NCBI GenBank assembly: GCA_001898645.1
Contig: MKUQ01000016.1
Location: 124,001 to 188,000 of the forward strand
Direction: 5' to 3'
DNA from: Burkholderiales bacterium 70-64
GTDB taxonomy: Bacteria; Pseudomonadota; Gammaproteobacteria; Burkholderiales; Burkholderiaceae_E
DNA: 64,000 bases
Part shown: positions 29,339-40,982 of the stretch, in pieces
How positions within the stretch are numbered: position 1 is the stretch's first letter
Layout of the letters: every line of letters starts with the position of its first letter
Position numbers and translations under genes: made by a program
Notes under the pieces: model-generated
Seen by the model: only the letters and a program-made list of their open reading frames with translations
What the model was told of the DNA's origin: nothing
Databases searched by the model: none

Positions 29339-30589
29339 ATGACGCACTTCGCGATGCACGCGCCCGGACCTGCCGTTCTCCCCACCACGATGGACACCCG
29401 CTACCCCCTGGCGCAACGCACCGCGCGGATCGAACCGTTCCACGTGATGGAGCTCGCCAAGCGCGCCGCCGCGCTCGAGGCCGCAGGGCACCCGGTGATC
29501 CACATGAACATCGGCGAGCCCGACTTCACCGCGCCCGAACCGGTGATGGCGGCGCTCGAGCGCGCCGTTCGCGCCGGGCATACGCAGTACACCGCGGCAA
29601 CCGGCCTCGCCGCGCTGCGCGAGGCGATCGCGCACGACTACGCGCAGCGCCACGGCATCGCCGTCGACCCCGCGCGCATCGTGATCACCGCGGGCGCCTC
29701 GGCGGCCCTCCTGCTCGCCTGCTGCACACTGGTCGATCCGGGCGCCTCGGTGCTGATGACCGACCCGGGCTATCCCTGCAACCGGCACTTCGTGGCCGCG
29801 TTCGACGGCATCCCGCGCCTGGTTCCGGTCGGCCCGCGAACCCGCTTCCAGATGACGCGCGAGCTGGTCGAGTCGCACTGGGACGCCGGCACGCGCGGCG
29901 TGCTGCTCGCCTCGCCGGCCAACCCCACCGGCACCTCGATCCCGTTCGACGAGATCGGGCGCATCGTCGAGGCGGTGCGCGCACGCGGCGGCTTCACCAT
30001 CGTCGACGAGATCTACCTCGGCCTGTCCTACGATGCGCCGGCACGATCGGCGCTCGAGTACGGCGACGATCTCATCGTGAGCAACAGCTTCTCGAAGTAT
30101 TTCCACATGACCGGCTGGCGGCTGGGCTGGCTGGTGGTGCCGCCGACGCTCGTACCGGTGTTCGAGAAGCTCGCGCAGAACCTCTATATCTGCGCCTCGA
30201 CGCTCGCGCAGCATGCGGCGCTGGCCTGCTTCGATCCCGAATCGCTGGCAGCCTACGCCGCGCGCCGCGACGAGTTCCGCCGCCGCCGCGACTTCATCGT
30301 CCCGGCACTGAGCGCCGCCGGCCTGGCGGTGCCGGTCGCGCCCGACGGCGCGTTCTATGTCTACGCCGACTGCAGCGCATGCAGCGACGACAGCACCCGG
30401 TTCGCGCTCGAGCTGCTCGAGCGCATCCACGTGTCGGTGGTGCCGGGCATGGATTTCGGCGTGCACGAGCCGTCGCGCTACCTGCGGCTGTCGTACGCCA
30501 CCGCCATGGAGCGGCTCGAGGAAGCGGCGCAGCGGCTCGGCGCCTACCTGGCGCCGGGCGGCGAACGACGTCGCCAGAAACCTGTCTAG
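29339..30589 (+). CDS. class I/II pyridoxal-phosphate aminotransferase
   Basis: PLP enzyme of 416 residues (399 if the ATG at 29390 is used, which is closer to family length). Landmarks are NIGEPDFTAPEPV, the PLP-phosphate region TAGASAALLLAC, ASPANPTGTSIP, TIVDEIYLGLSYD and the Schiff-base lysine in SNSFSKYFHMTGWRLGW, with the substrate carboxylate arginine in YLRLSYATAMERLEEAAQRL. This resembles the AspC/alanine-type aminotransferases of family I. It follows the MFS gene by about 45 bp on the same strand. Whether it belongs to the CoA pathway or is independent is not clear. Confidence 0.93.
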   Translation: MTHFAMHAPGPAVLPTTMDTRYPLAQRTARIEPFHVMELAKRAAALEAAGHPVIHMNIGEPDFTAPEPVMAALERAVRAGHTQYTAATGLAALREAIAHDYAQRHGIAVDPARIVITAGASAALLLACCTLVDPGASVLMTDPGYPCNRHFVAAFDGIPRLVPVGPRTRFQMTRELVESHWDAGTRGVLLASPANPTGTSIPFDEIGRIVEAVRARGGFTIVDEIYLGLSYDAPARSALEYGDDLIVSNSFSKYFHMTGWRLGWLVVPPTLVPVFEKLAQNLYICASTLAQHAALACFDPESLAAYAARRDEFRRRRDFIVPALSAAGLAVPVAPDGAFYVYADCSACSDDSTRFALELLERIHVSVVPGMDFGVHEPSRYLRLSYATAMERLEEAAQRLGAYLAPGGERRRQKPV

Positions 30590-30623
30590 ACCAGCGGGCT
30601 CGAACCTAGACCAGCGGCTCGAA
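30586..30623. repeat. 18/19-bp direct duplication at convergent gene ends
   Basis: CTAGACCAGCGGGCTCGAA (30586-30604) is repeated as CTAGACCAGCGGCTCGAA (30606-30623) with one base deleted. The second copy is the 3-prime end of the transglycosylase gene (minus strand); the first contains the stop of the aminotransferase gene. A local slip duplication probably moved the aminotransferase stop. Confidence 0.8.
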
Positions 30624-31616
30624 GGGGTGGCGCGCGTCGAACGGCGCGTTCGACGCGGTATCGGGGCTGCGCTCGGCGGCCGCATCGAGCGGTGAGGATG
30701 GGCCGGCCGCGGGCGCAGGCCCCGCGGGCAACAGCGACGTGCCTGCGCTTTCCTCCGCAGAGGCCGGTTGCGATTGCGCGGAAGATCCGGCCGGCGCTGC
30801 TTGCTCCGCCTGCGCGGCCACCACCGGCGGCGCGAGCGGCCGCGTCGGAATCGGCCTGCCGGCGGCCGCCGCGGCGATGCGCTCGCGCTCCGACATCACC
30901 TTGTAGCCGTATCCGGAGTCGTGCTCCAGCAGGGCGGCGCCCACGTACGACTTGAGCGCGGCTTCGACGCTGCCTTCGCGCACCAGGTATCCCTTGAGGA
31001 TGCTGGCGCCGACGGTGATGTTGGCCATCGGATCGAATGCCGCCGTCACGCCGCCGAAAGGCTTGAACTTGTCCACGTGCACGCGCGTGAGCACCTGCAT
31101 CAGGCCCTGGGCACCGGCCGGGCTGCGCGCGTTCGGATTGAAATTCGACTCGATGGACATCACCGCGAGCACGAGATACGGGTCGAGCCGGAACTCCCTG
31201 GCCGCGCGGTAGGCGAGCGCCACCAGGTGCTGGACTTCGTCGATGCCGACACGGTATTTCTTCGCCACGAAGCGCGAGATGTTGCGCTGCTCCGGCGACA
31301 ACGCCAGCGGTGCGCGCTGCGCCGCCGCCGCAGGCCTGGCGGCCGCCGGCCGTTCGTGCGTGCCCGCCCACCACGACCACGAATCGGCCGAAGCAGCCTG
31401 CGCCGGCTCCGCCGGCACCGTGCCATCGGCCACCGTCGCGTCGGCGAGGAAGACCGGCTCGCCGGCGTCCTCGCCGGGGCGGTCGACCTCGTACATCGAT
31501 ACGGCCGCGGCAATCAGCGAAACCACCAGCGGCATCGCCACCACCGAATACCTGCCCGCTCCCACTGCGCGGGCGAACAGATCGAACAGGATTCCGACCT
31601 GGCGCTGCTTTAGCAT
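30606..31616 (-). CDS. lytic transglycosylase, SLT domain
   Basis: Cell-wall enzyme of 336 residues starting at 31616 behind AAGGAGG. A single N-terminal membrane segment (VVAMPLVVSLIAAAVSMYEV) anchors it, followed by a low-complexity linker. Residues about 110-240 form the SLT fold: ISRFVAKKYRVGIDEVQHLV, catalytic glutamate in LAVMSIESNFNPNARS, then AGAQGLMQVLTRVH and NITVGASILKGYL. The C-terminal 90 residues are Ala/Pro-rich and probably unstructured. It would cleave peptidoglycan glycan strands with anhydro-muramic acid formation. Confidence 0.93.
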   Translation of the reverse strand: MLKQRQVGILFDLFARAVGAGRYSVVAMPLVVSLIAAAVSMYEVDRPGEDAGEPVFLADATVADGTVPAEPAQAASADSWSWWAGTHERPAAARPAAAAQRAPLALSPEQRNISRFVAKKYRVGIDEVQHLVALAYRAAREFRLDPYLVLAVMSIESNFNPNARSPAGAQGLMQVLTRVHVDKFKPFGGVTAAFDPMANITVGASILKGYLVREGSVEAALKSYVGAALLEHDSGYGYKVMSERERIAAAAAGRPIPTRPLAPPVVAAQAEQAAPAGSSAQSQPASAEESAGTSLLPAGPAPAAGPSSPLDAAAERSPDTASNAPFDARHPFEPLV

Positions 31617-31949
31617 CGAGCCTCCTTCCGGCTTGCGCCGTACGGCTCGCCCCACAAAGGCGATCGCTTCTTCTTGCTGCGCCCGCCTGCTGCATGGGTG
31701 TGCGGGCCTCTCTCTTCATGCAGGCGGTACATTGCCGTCTGCTGATCTCGAGTGCAGCCATCCAGCTGCATGATCCCGATCTGTGCGGGACCTTCCGTTC
31801 GTCGCGACCGGATGACCGTACGGCGACGGCTGGTCGAAACTCGCCGCGATTTTATGGACGAGGATGCGGCGGGTCAACCTCAATTTCCCGCCATGTGCAA
31901 TTTATTCGATGCGAGAATCGCGCATCGCGAAACCGCGGCGAGCACTTGC
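31617..31949. other. intergenic region between divergent transglycosylase and ubiD genes
   Basis: About 330 bp without a supported gene. The ubiD frame stays open back to 31752, but the extra residues are Arg-rich and unlike UbiD, so I place the start at 31950. An inverted repeat CGATGCG/CGCATCG (31907-31913 and 31921-31927) lies just ahead of ubiD. No clear promoter hexamers were identified. Confidence 0.5.
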
Positions 31950-33506
31950 ATGAAATACAGCGACTTGCGCGACTTTGTTCAACAACTCGAAACGCTCGGC
32001 GAATTGAGGCGAATCTCCATTCCGGTGTCGCCGCGCTTCGAAATGACCGAGATTGCTGACCGCGTGCTGCGCGCGCAGGGCCCGGCACTGCTCTTCGAGC
32101 ATGCGCGCGATGAACGGCGCGACTATGCGCTGCCGGTGCTCGCGAACCTGTTCGGAACCCCTCGGCGCGTGGCGCTCGGCATGGGCATGCATTCGAGCGA
32201 GGCCTTGCGCGAGATCGGCACGCTGCTCGCCACGCTCAAGGAGCCCGAACCGCCGCATGGCCTGAAGGAAGCGTGGAGCCGTCTGCCGATGCTGCGCCAG
32301 CTGATGAACATGGCGCCGCGCCAGGTGTCGAACGCACCGTGCCGCCAGGTCGTGCTCGAGGGCGACGCGATCGATCTCGCGACGCTGCCGGTGCAGACCT
32401 GCTGGCCCGGCGATGCGGGGCCGCTGCTCACCTGGGGCCTGGTGGTGACGCGCGGCCCGGCGCGGCCGCGCCAGAACCTGGGCATCTATCGCCAGCAGGT
32501 GATCGGGCCGAACCGTACCATCATGCGCTGGTTGGCGCACCGCGGCGGCGCGCTCGATTTCCGCGAGCACGCTGCACTTCATCCCGGCGAGGCCTTCCCG
32601 CTCGCGGTGGTGCTGGGCGCCGACCCGGCCACCATGCTGGCCGCAGTCACGCCGGTCCCCGACTCGCTCTCGGAGTACCAGTTCGCCGGCCTGCTGCGCG
32701 GCGCGAAGACCGAGCTGAGCGCCTGCACCGGCAGCGACCTGCTGGTGCCCGCCGGTGCAGAGATCGTGCTCGAGGGCACGATCCGCCCCGATCCCGAGGC
32801 TGCCGCGACGCTCGCCAACGCGCGCGCGCTGGGCTGGACGCAGGCGCTGCCGGCAGCCGCACGCACCGGCTGGGAGATGGCGTTCGAAGGCCCGTTCGGC
32901 GATCACACCGGCTACTACAACGAACCGGACTGGTTCCCGGTGTTCACCGTCGATCGCATGACCACGCGCCGCGATCCGATCTACCACTCCACCTATACCG
33001 GCAAGCCGCCGGACGAACCGGCGGTGCTCGGGGCGGCGCTCAACGAAGTGTTCGTCCCCATCCTGCGCAAGCAGTTCCCCGAGATCGTCGACTTCCATCT
33101 TCCGCCCGAGGGATGCTCGTACCGCCTCGCGGTGGTGTCGATGCGCAAGCAGTACCCCGGGCACGCCAAGCGCGTGATGTTCGGCATCTGGAGCTTCCTG
33201 CGCCAGTTCATGTACACCAAGTTCATCGTGGTCACCGACGACGACATCGACGTGCGCGACTGGAAGGAAGTGATCTGGGCGATCACCACGCGCGTGGATC
33301 CTGTGCGCGACACCACCCTGGTCGAGCACACGCCGATCGACTCGCTCGACTTCGCCTCGCCGGTCTCCGGCCTCGGCTCCAAGATGGGCATCGACGCCAC
33401 CAGCAAGTGGCCGGGCGAAACCACGCGCGAATGGGGGCGGCCGATCGCGATGGACGAGGCGGTCAGGCGACGCGTCGACGCGATGTGGAGCGAGCTCGGT
33501 CTTTGA
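31950..33506 (+). CDS. ubiD: 4-hydroxy-3-polyprenylbenzoate decarboxylase (UbiD)
   Basis: Prenylated-FMN decarboxylase of 518 residues for ubiquinone synthesis. [22 protein letters not shown] is the classic UbiD start. Other landmarks are [37 protein letters not shown], the active-site region [53 protein letters not shown] and [16 protein letters not shown]. It is the housekeeping UbiD, clearly distinct from the shorter UbiD-family protein at 52.5 kb. No ubiX gene is in the window. Its 3-prime end overlaps the convergent VanZ-like gene by 44 bp. Confidence 0.95.
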   Translation: MKYSDLRDFVQQLETLGELRRISIPVSPRFEMTEIADRVLRAQGPALLFEHARDERRDYALPVLANLFGTPRRVALGMGMHSSEALREIGTLLATLKEPEPPHGLKEAWSRLPMLRQLMNMAPRQVSNAPCRQVVLEGDAIDLATLPVQTCWPGDAGPLLTWGLVVTRGPARPRQNLGIYRQQVIGPNRTIMRWLAHRGGALDFREHAALHPGEAFPLAVVLGADPATMLAAVTPVPDSLSEYQFAGLLRGAKTELSACTGSDLLVPAGAEIVLEGTIRPDPEAAATLANARALGWTQALPAAARTGWEMAFEGPFGDHTGYYNEPDWFPVFTVDRMTTRRDPIYHSTYTGKPPDEPAVLGAALNEVFVPILRKQFPEIVDFHLPPEGCSYRLAVVSMRKQYPGHAKRVMFGIWSFLRQFMYTKFIVVTDDDIDVRDWKEVIWAITTRVDPVRDTTLVEHTPIDSLDFASPVSGLGSKMGIDATSKWPGETTREWGRPIAMDEAVRRRVDAMWSELGL

Positions 33507-34743
33507 CCGACGCCCCCAGGGCCCACGCGACGGCGAAGGCCAGCCCGGTGATCAGGGGCGCCGAGGTGTCGGGGCTGCGCCCCGGGATCCAGCGCTGCGC
33601 GCCCTCCATCGCCAGCAACGCGACGACCACCGCCAGCGGCAATATCACGCGCCGCCGCGAGATGTCCTGGCCCTGGCGCGCCGACCAGCGCAGCGACAGC
33701 ACCAGCGTGAACGCCAGCCAGCAGTACAGCAGGGCCAGCTCGAGGGCGCCCAGCAGCCCGCCGCGCCCGAGCTGCGGCCACCACGAGAAGCCGGAGGCGA
33801 AGCCCTCGCCGGCGCCCGGCGCGAGCTCGTAGGCCATCACCGAGGCCAGGGCAGCGACCCACGTCGCACGCGCCAGCGCCGCGTCCGCGAGGCGCGGCGA
33901 GGCGGCCGCGAACGCGATCGCGGCCAGGACCATCGCGACCAGCTCCTCCGGCGACAGCGCGTGCCACACCAGCAGCGGCTGCGCGAGCGCCGACGCGCCG
34001 ATGAGCAGCACCAGCACGCCCGCCGCGACGCGGCGGTCGGGCAGCATCGCGCGCACCGCGCCACCCACGGCGAGCCAGCCGAACAGATGTCGCGCCAGCC
34101 GCCAGGCATCAGGGGCGAGCGATTGCGAGGCATGCACGACGAACGCGAGGTTGCCCCGGATGGTGCCGGGATCGAACGTGAAGCGCCACGGTGCCGTGGT
34201 CATCGCCAGCCACGTGCCGATGCACAGCGCCGCCGGCCACAGCAGCGGCGCATCGAGCATGCGCGCGAGCGCCGGATTCCGGTGCGCGATGCGTGCCGTG
34301 CGCCGCGCCGCCGGCATCGCCAGCAGGCCGAGCAGCGCGCCCAGCGTATTGGTCGACCAGTCGTACCAGGACGACACGCGTCCGGGCAGGCACGCCTGCA
34401 CCAGCTCCATGGCGAGCGAGAACGCGCTGATCGAGACCAGGCCGAGCAGCAGCGCCGGCGCCGCGCGCGGCCGCCGCGAGTCGGCCCAGGCCGCGGCGAG
34501 CAGGCCGAGCGGCAGATAGGCCACGACGTTGGCGAGCCCATCGGTGCCCGAGAGGTGGGCCCCCTGCTGCACCAGCGGCGCCATGCACGCGCCGAACCCG
34601 TCACCGGCGAGCGACTGGTAGGCGACGAAGGCCAGGTAGGCCAGCGTCGCGATGGCGATCGCCGCGCGCGAGCGATCGCCGCCGGGAGCCGGACGGGCTC
34701 GATGCGAGCCCGCGCGATTCGACGCCGACCTAGCCGTTGGCAT
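33463..34743 (-). CDS. VanZ-family membrane protein
   Basis: Membrane protein of 426 residues with about nine hydrophobic segments. The N-terminal half has VanZ-like landmarks: [40 protein letters not shown] and the acidic [13 protein letters not shown]. The C-terminal half adds further helices and a [20 protein letters not shown] segment. VanZ gives low-level teicoplanin resistance in enterococci, but most relatives have no known role. The start ATG lies inside the end of dacB (14-bp overlap), so it is coupled to a peptidoglycan gene. The 3-prime end overlaps ubiD antisense. Confidence 0.8.
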   Translation of the reverse strand: MPTARSASNRAGSHRARPAPGGDRSRAAIAIATLAYLAFVAYQSLAGDGFGACMAPLVQQGAHLSGTDGLANVVAYLPLGLLAAAWADSRRPRAAPALLLGLVSISAFSLAMELVQACLPGRVSSWYDWSTNTLGALLGLLAMPAARRTARIAHRNPALARMLDAPLLWPAALCIGTWLAMTTAPWRFTFDPGTIRGNLAFVVHASQSLAPDAWRLARHLFGWLAVGGAVRAMLPDRRVAAGVLVLLIGASALAQPLLVWHALSPEELVAMVLAAIAFAAASPRLADAALARATWVAALASVMAYELAPGAGEGFASGFSWWPQLGRGGLLGALELALLYCWLAFTLVLSLRWSARQGQDISRRRVILPLAVVVALLAMEGAQRWIPGRSPDTSAPLITGLAFAVAWALGASVKDRARSTSRRRVA

Positions 34744-36217
34744 GGACCCAGCGCAGAAAGGTGTCCTGCAGGGCGCGCGAGGCGGCGGCGCCCGGCCCGT
34801 TGACGATCATCGCCACCGCGTACCAGCGGCCCGATCCGGCCTGCACGTATCCGGCGATCGATCGCACGTCGTCGAGGCTGCCGGTCTTGATCCATGCGTG
34901 CCCGGCCAGCGGCTCGCCGACGAAGCGCGCCTTCATCGTGCCGTCGACGCCGACCTCCGGCAGCGATGCGCGCAGCAGCTGCGCGTACGGGCTCGCCGCG
35001 GCGTGGCACAGGAGCCGGGCGAGCTGCCCGGCGCTGATGCGCGCGTCGCGCGACAGGCCCGCACCGTTATCGAGCACCAGCTCGGGGAACGCCAGTCCCT
35101 GCGCCGCCAGCCAGGCGCGCACGACGCGCCGCGCATCGGCGAGCGTGGCCGGACGCGCGCCCGCCTCCGACGCCATCTGCAGCATCAGCTGGCGCGTCAT
35201 CACGTTGTTGCTGAACTTGTTGATGTCGTGCACCACGTCGGCCAGCGTGCGCGGCGAGGTCCACACCAGCCACGGCTCGCCCGTGGAAGCGCCGCGCTCG
35301 ATGCGGGTGCGCCCCGTCCAGCGTCCGCCGGCGGCCTGCCAGGCCGCCTTGAACAGCCCATGGATGAAGCGGCGATGATCGAGCACCGCGACGAAGGCGC
35401 CCTGCTCGCCGCAGGCGCGCGAGTAGCTGCCGCTGATGCGCACGCCCGCCGCGCCGCCCTCGCCGTCACGGACGGTCAGGCCGGAGGCGCCGTGGCGGCA
35501 CGGGCCGCCGAGCAGCCGGACGCGATCGTCGATCGCCACGTCGGCCAGCGGCGGATCGAAGGCGAGCCCGGCACCCGTGCCGTTCGGCCTGACGAGCACC
35601 TGCACCGCCTTGAAGTTCATCAGCGCGCCGAACGGGCGCACGTTGTAGGGCTGCGAGGGATCGCCGTCGAAATCCTCGACGCTGCCCGGACCGGCATCGA
35701 AGATCGCATCGTCGATCACCAGGTCGCCGTCGATCTCCTCGAGGCCGGCGGCGCGCATGCGCGCGATGAACTCGGTGAGGTCCTCGATGACCAGCTTCGG
35801 GTCGCCGCCGCCGCGCAGGATCAGGTCGCCGCGTAGCACGCCGCCCTGCAGCAGGCCCTTCAGGCGCGCCTCGGTCCGCCAGCGGTAATCCGGACCGAGC
35901 AGCGTCAGCGCCGCATAGGTGGTGAGCAGCTTGATGGTCGAGGCCGGGTTGAGCGGCCGTTCGGCGTCATGCGCCAGCAGCGCCGGCGCTCCGTCGAGCG
36001 GCAGCGCGATCGCACCGACCTGCCCGGCAGCGATCCCCGCTTCGCGCAGCCACGCATCGAACGAGCCGCGCTGCGCCGCTCCCTGCGCCGGAGCAGACGC
36101 CTGCACGACGGGCCGGGCCTGTGCCGGCCAGCCGCCGTACGACAGCGCCGCATACCCTCCCACCGCTGCTGCGACGGCCGCCGAGCGTCGCAGGACTCGC
36201 AACCATATCCATCCCAT
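34730..36217 (-). CDS. dacB: D-alanyl-D-alanine carboxypeptidase / endopeptidase, PBP4 type
   Basis: Periplasmic class C penicillin-binding protein of 495 residues. A signal sequence (VLRRSAAVAAAVGGYAAL) is followed by the three active-site motifs: S93-x-x-K96 in NPASTIKLL, S336-N337-N338 in KFSNNVMTRQ, and K444-T445-G446 in AWIKTGSLDD. The inserted domains between the first two (GDLILRGGGDP, IDGDLVIDDAIFD) are typical of PBP4/DacB. It removes terminal D-alanine and cuts cross-links during wall remodelling. Operon partner of the VanZ-like gene. Confidence 0.95.
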   Translation of the reverse strand: MGWIWLRVLRRSAAVAAAVGGYAALSYGGWPAQARPVVQASAPAQGAAQRGSFDAWLREAGIAAGQVGAIALPLDGAPALLAHDAERPLNPASTIKLLTTYAALTLLGPDYRWRTEARLKGLLQGGVLRGDLILRGGGDPKLVIEDLTEFIARMRAAGLEEIDGDLVIDDAIFDAGPGSVEDFDGDPSQPYNVRPFGALMNFKAVQVLVRPNGTGAGLAFDPPLADVAIDDRVRLLGGPCRHGASGLTVRDGEGGAAGVRISGSYSRACGEQGAFVAVLDHRRFIHGLFKAAWQAAGGRWTGRTRIERGASTGEPWLVWTSPRTLADVVHDINKFSNNVMTRQLMLQMASEAGARPATLADARRVVRAWLAAQGLAFPELVLDNGAGLSRDARISAGQLARLLCHAAASPYAQLLRASLPEVGVDGTMKARFVGEPLAGHAWIKTGSLDDVRSIAGYVQAGSGRWYAVAMIVNGPGAAASRALQDTFLRWVHANG

Positions 36218-36360
36218 TCATCGCATTATCACACCGCCGCGGCGACGAATCGCCGTCACAGGCCCGGGGAGTGGTCATGCTCGATTGAACGTTCTCTTCA
36301 GAACGTGTGAAGGAACCGTAGCGAGCGGCCCGAGGTCGCGCAGCAGGTTCATTCACACGT

Positions 36361-36702
36361 TCAGCGGTGGCGGTGTCCACCGCCGTAGTGCCAGTGTCCG
36401 TGAGGCCGGTAGCCGGGCCTCACCCATACCGGCGCCGGCCGGACCGCGTAGTAGGGGCGGCCGTAGTACCTTGCCGGACCGTAGTACACCGGCGGGGGCG
36501 CGTAATAGGAAGGCGCCGCGCCGATCACCACTGCCGGCCCGTAGACGGGCGGCGGAGCCACCACGACGGGGGCGGGCACGTAGACGCCGAAGCCGGGCGC
36601 TCCGATGGTCACCGACCAGCTCACGCCACCGTGCGCCTGCGCCGTGCCGGCGAGCGCGGTCGCGGCGGCGATGCCGAGTGCGATTCTCGCGATTGCGCTC
36701 AT
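36361..36702 (-). CDS. small exported Tyr/Pro/Gly-rich protein
   Basis: Protein of 113 residues from MSAIARIALGIAAATALAGT at 36702, preceded by GGAGGG. It has a signal peptide cleaved near TAQA-HGG, and a mature part rich in Pro, Tyr, Gly and Val (VYVPAPVVVAPPPVYG, YYAPPPVYYGPARYYGRPYY) ending in a His-rich tail (HGHWHYGGGHRHR). Similar small envelope proteins are common in betaproteobacteria and have no known function; the histidine tail might bind metal. The longer frame from 36756 is less likely. Confidence 0.75.
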   Translation of the reverse strand: MSAIARIALGIAAATALAGTAQAHGGVSWSVTIGAPGFGVYVPAPVVVAPPPVYGPAVVIGAAPSYYAPPPVYYGPARYYGRPYYAVRPAPVWVRPGYRPHGHWHYGGGHRHR

Positions 36703-36818
36703 TGCGACCCTCCTGCGTTGTCGACCTTGATCCAGCATAGGACGCGCCGGGGCCAAAAGCGACTACGATTACAAACGTTTACGTCCCTTTCCGGCCGAAG
36801 AGCCGCAACTTGGCGCCG

Positions 36819-38213
36819 ATGCAAGCTTCCGACAGCGACCTCCTGGTCATCGACAACGAACTGCTGCGCCGCTTCGGCGGGCGGGGGCCGCGCTACACCT
36901 CGTATCCCACCGCCGACCGCTTCGACGACCGGGTCGGCCCCGAGCGGTACGGCCAGGCGCTGCAAGCGCGCGCCGCCCGGCGCGGCGAACCGCTCGGGCT
37001 GTACGTGCACATCCCGTTCTGCCGCTCCATCTGCTACTACTGCGCCTGCAACAAGATCGGCACCAAGCATGCTTCGGCGGCCGCGCCCTATTTGGCCGCG
37101 CTCGAGCGCGAGGTCGCCCTGGTGACGGCGCTCACCGGCACCGGCCAGCCGATCAGCCACCTGCACTTCGGCGGGGGCACGCCGACCTTCATCTCCGACG
37201 AAGAGCTGGGCGCGCTGATCGACATGCTGCACCGCTCCTTCGAATTCCGCGACGACGGCGAGTACTCGATCGAGGTCGATCCGCGCACCGTCAGTCCGCG
37301 GCGGGCGCATGCACTGCGCGCCATGGGGCTGAACCGCGTGAGCCTGGGCGTGCAGGACTTCGACCCGGTCGTGCAGGCGGCGGTCAACCGCATCCAGCCC
37401 TACCGGCAAACGGTGGAGCTCATGGAGGCCGCACGTGCCGCGGGCTTCCGCTCGATCAACGTCGACCTGATCTACGGGCTGCCGAAGCAGCACCATGCGG
37501 GCTTCGAGGAGACCGTGCGCAAGACCATCGCCGCCGGTCCCGACCGCATCGCGCTCTATCACTATGCGCACCTGCCAGCCCTGTTCAAGCCGCAGCGGCG
37601 CATCGCGGAGGCCGACCTGCCGTCCTCCGAGGAGAAGGCACGCATGTTCGAGGCCGCCGTCGCCATGTTCGAGGCCGCCGGCTACCGCCACCTCGGCCTG
37701 GATCACTTCGCGCGCGACGACGACGAGCTCGCGGTGGCCCGGCGCGAGGGCCGGCTGCACCGCAATTTCCAGGGCTACTGCTCGCACGACTCGGGCGACC
37801 TCATCGCCCTCGGCGTCTCGGCGATCTCCTCGATCGGCGACGTCTACGCGCAGAACGACAAGGTGCTCGACGGCTACTACCGCCGCATCGAGCGCGGCGA
37901 GCTGCCGGTGGTGCGCGGCATCGCGCTCGACGCCGACGACTTCGTGCGGCGCGACGCCATCAACGCGCTGATGTGCAACTTCCGCCTCGACTGGGACGCG
38001 CTCGACGCGCGCCGCGGCATCGACAGCCGGCGCTGGCTCGCCGGCTCGATCGAGGCGCTCGCCCCGCTGGTGCAGGCCGGCGCGGTGCGCGTGGACGAGC
38101 GCGGCGTGGAGGTGCTTGCGCGCGGACGCCTGCTGGTGCGCGCGGTCGCCATGGCTTTCGACCGCCACCTCGCGCAATCCTCGAGCGGCGCATCCTATTC
38201 ACGCATCGCATAG
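36819..38213 (+). CDS. hemN: oxygen-independent coproporphyrinogen III oxidase
   Basis: Radical-SAM enzyme of 464 residues converting coproporphyrinogen III to protoporphyrinogen IX without oxygen in heme synthesis. The Fe-S motif is C68-x3-C72-x2-C75 in VHIPFCRSICYYCACNKIG, followed by LHFGGGTPTFISDEEL, SIEVDPRTVS, NRVSLGVQDFDPVVQAAVNRIQ and DLIYGLPKQ. The C-terminal RNFQGYCSHDSGDLIALGVSA is the HemN-specific segment, so this is genuine HemN and not HemW. The ATG at 36819 is chosen over a TTG nine bases earlier. Its presence fits low-oxygen growth, which also suits the ferredoxin-linked genes at 43 kb. Confidence 0.96.
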   Translation: MQASDSDLLVIDNELLRRFGGRGPRYTSYPTADRFDDRVGPERYGQALQARAARRGEPLGLYVHIPFCRSICYYCACNKIGTKHASAAAPYLAALEREVALVTALTGTGQPISHLHFGGGTPTFISDEELGALIDMLHRSFEFRDDGEYSIEVDPRTVSPRRAHALRAMGLNRVSLGVQDFDPVVQAAVNRIQPYRQTVELMEAARAAGFRSINVDLIYGLPKQHHAGFEETVRKTIAAGPDRIALYHYAHLPALFKPQRRIAEADLPSSEEKARMFEAAVAMFEAAGYRHLGLDHFARDDDELAVARREGRLHRNFQGYCSHDSGDLIALGVSAISSIGDVYAQNDKVLDGYYRRIERGELPVVRGIALDADDFVRRDAINALMCNFRLDWDALDARRGIDSRRWLAGSIEALAPLVQAGAVRVDERGVEVLARGRLLVRAVAMAFDRHLAQSSSGASYSRIA

Positions 38214-38415
38214 GAACACGCTCTGGACAAACCCGCCGCAATCGGTTAGTGTGCGCGGGCATTCCGTTCAAGTTGAGTTCCATCTGTGCGTGTCAAGCCG
38301 GCCTGCCCTCCGGGCAGCGTGTCTCGAATACCTGGTTGTGCCTCTTGATTCGTTTGCCGTCACGGCGCAATTGCCCGCGACGTATTTTCCCCATGCGTAA
38401 AAAATGGAGCGCAAC

Positions 38416-38628
38416 ATGAGCAATCGAGTGACCGGCGTGGTCAAGTGGTTCAACGAATCGAAGGGCTTCGGCTTCATCGCCCCCGATGACGGCAGCGCGG
38501 ACGTCTTCGCGCACTTCTCGGAGATCCAGGGCAACGGCTTCAAGACCCTGCAGGAAGCGCAGCGCGTCGAGTTCGCCGTCAAGCAGGGCCCCAAGGGCCT
38601 GCAGGCCTCGGCGATCAAGCCCCTGTAA
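38416..38628 (+). CDS. cold-shock domain protein
   Basis: Nucleic-acid binding protein of 70 residues from [20 protein letters not shown]. It carries both RNA-binding motifs: KGFGFI and DVFAHFSEI (the RNP1- and RNP2-type strands), and the usual [19 protein letters not shown] end. The start at 38416 is chosen since GGAG lies 7-10 bases upstream; an in-frame ATG at 38404 would add four residues. The upstream 200 bp contains no gene and may be a long untranslated leader, as in many csp genes. Confidence 0.95.
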   Translation: MSNRVTGVVKWFNESKGFGFIAPDDGSADVFAHFSEIQGNGFKTLQEAQRVEFAVKQGPKGLQASAIKPL

Positions 38629-38674
38629 GTCCCACGGCCGGCCGGCCGCGGCGTCGCCACAGACTGCCGCAGCC

Positions 38675-38698
38675 GCCCGGGCCGCCCTCTCCCCGGGC
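38675..38698 (+). terminator. candidate terminator after the cold-shock gene
   Basis: GCCCGGG (38675-38681) can pair with CCCGGGC (38692-38698), followed by the pyrimidine-rich cctctttctcc. Placed about 50 bp after the csp stop. Confidence 0.5.
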
Positions 38699-38743
38699 CC
38701 TCTTTCTCCGGCCCGCACCCCCGCCCTTTTGCTGCCCGCCGTC

Positions 38744-38772
38744 TTGAAAAATCCCTTTTCAGTTCCTACAAT
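38744..38772 (+). promoter_or_regulatory. sigma-70 promoter of groESL
   Basis: TTGAAA (38744-38749), a 17-base spacer and TACAAT (38767-38772), close to the ideal sigma-70 promoter. The -10 box shares its last base with the CIRCE operator, so HrcA bound there would block initiation. The region lies about 145 bp upstream of groES. Confidence 0.85.
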
Positions 38773-38798
38773 CAGCACTCGCCATCGGTGAGTGCTAG
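38772..38798. promoter_or_regulatory. CIRCE operator (HrcA binding site)
   Basis: TCAGCACTC - 9 bases - GAGTGCTAG, matching the CIRCE consensus TTAGCACTC-N9-GAGTGCTAA at all but the outer positions. It directly follows the -10 box of the groESL promoter, indicating heat-shock control by HrcA. Confidence 0.93.
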
Positions 38799-38915
38799 CA
38801 ACAACATGCCCGGGCCACCGCCCGGCACGTCGGGCGCTCACTTGGGGGACACCGGAAGCCGACCGTTCGGCCTCCTTTTTTCCGTGCTTTTTCAAATACT
38901 TGGGAGTCAGTTCGC

Positions 38916-40882
<1,967 letters not shown>

Positions 40883-40936
40883 GTCCCACGGTGCGGCCGG
40901 AAACGACCGCACCGCGAAGCTTGCCCATTCATGGCG

Positions 40937-40966
40937 AAAGGCCCGCGCGAGCGGGCCTTTTCTTTT
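40937..40966 (+). terminator. rho-independent terminator of groESL
   Basis: AAAGGCCCGC (40937-40946), loop gcga, GCGGGCCTTT (40951-40960), then tctttt. The stem is flanked by A and T runs, so it may work in both directions and also serve the convergent OmpA-like gene. A second hairpin, CGGTGCGG/CCGCACCG (40889-40914), precedes it. Confidence 0.9.
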
Positions 40967-40982
40967 CAGCCCTCTGCGTTCT

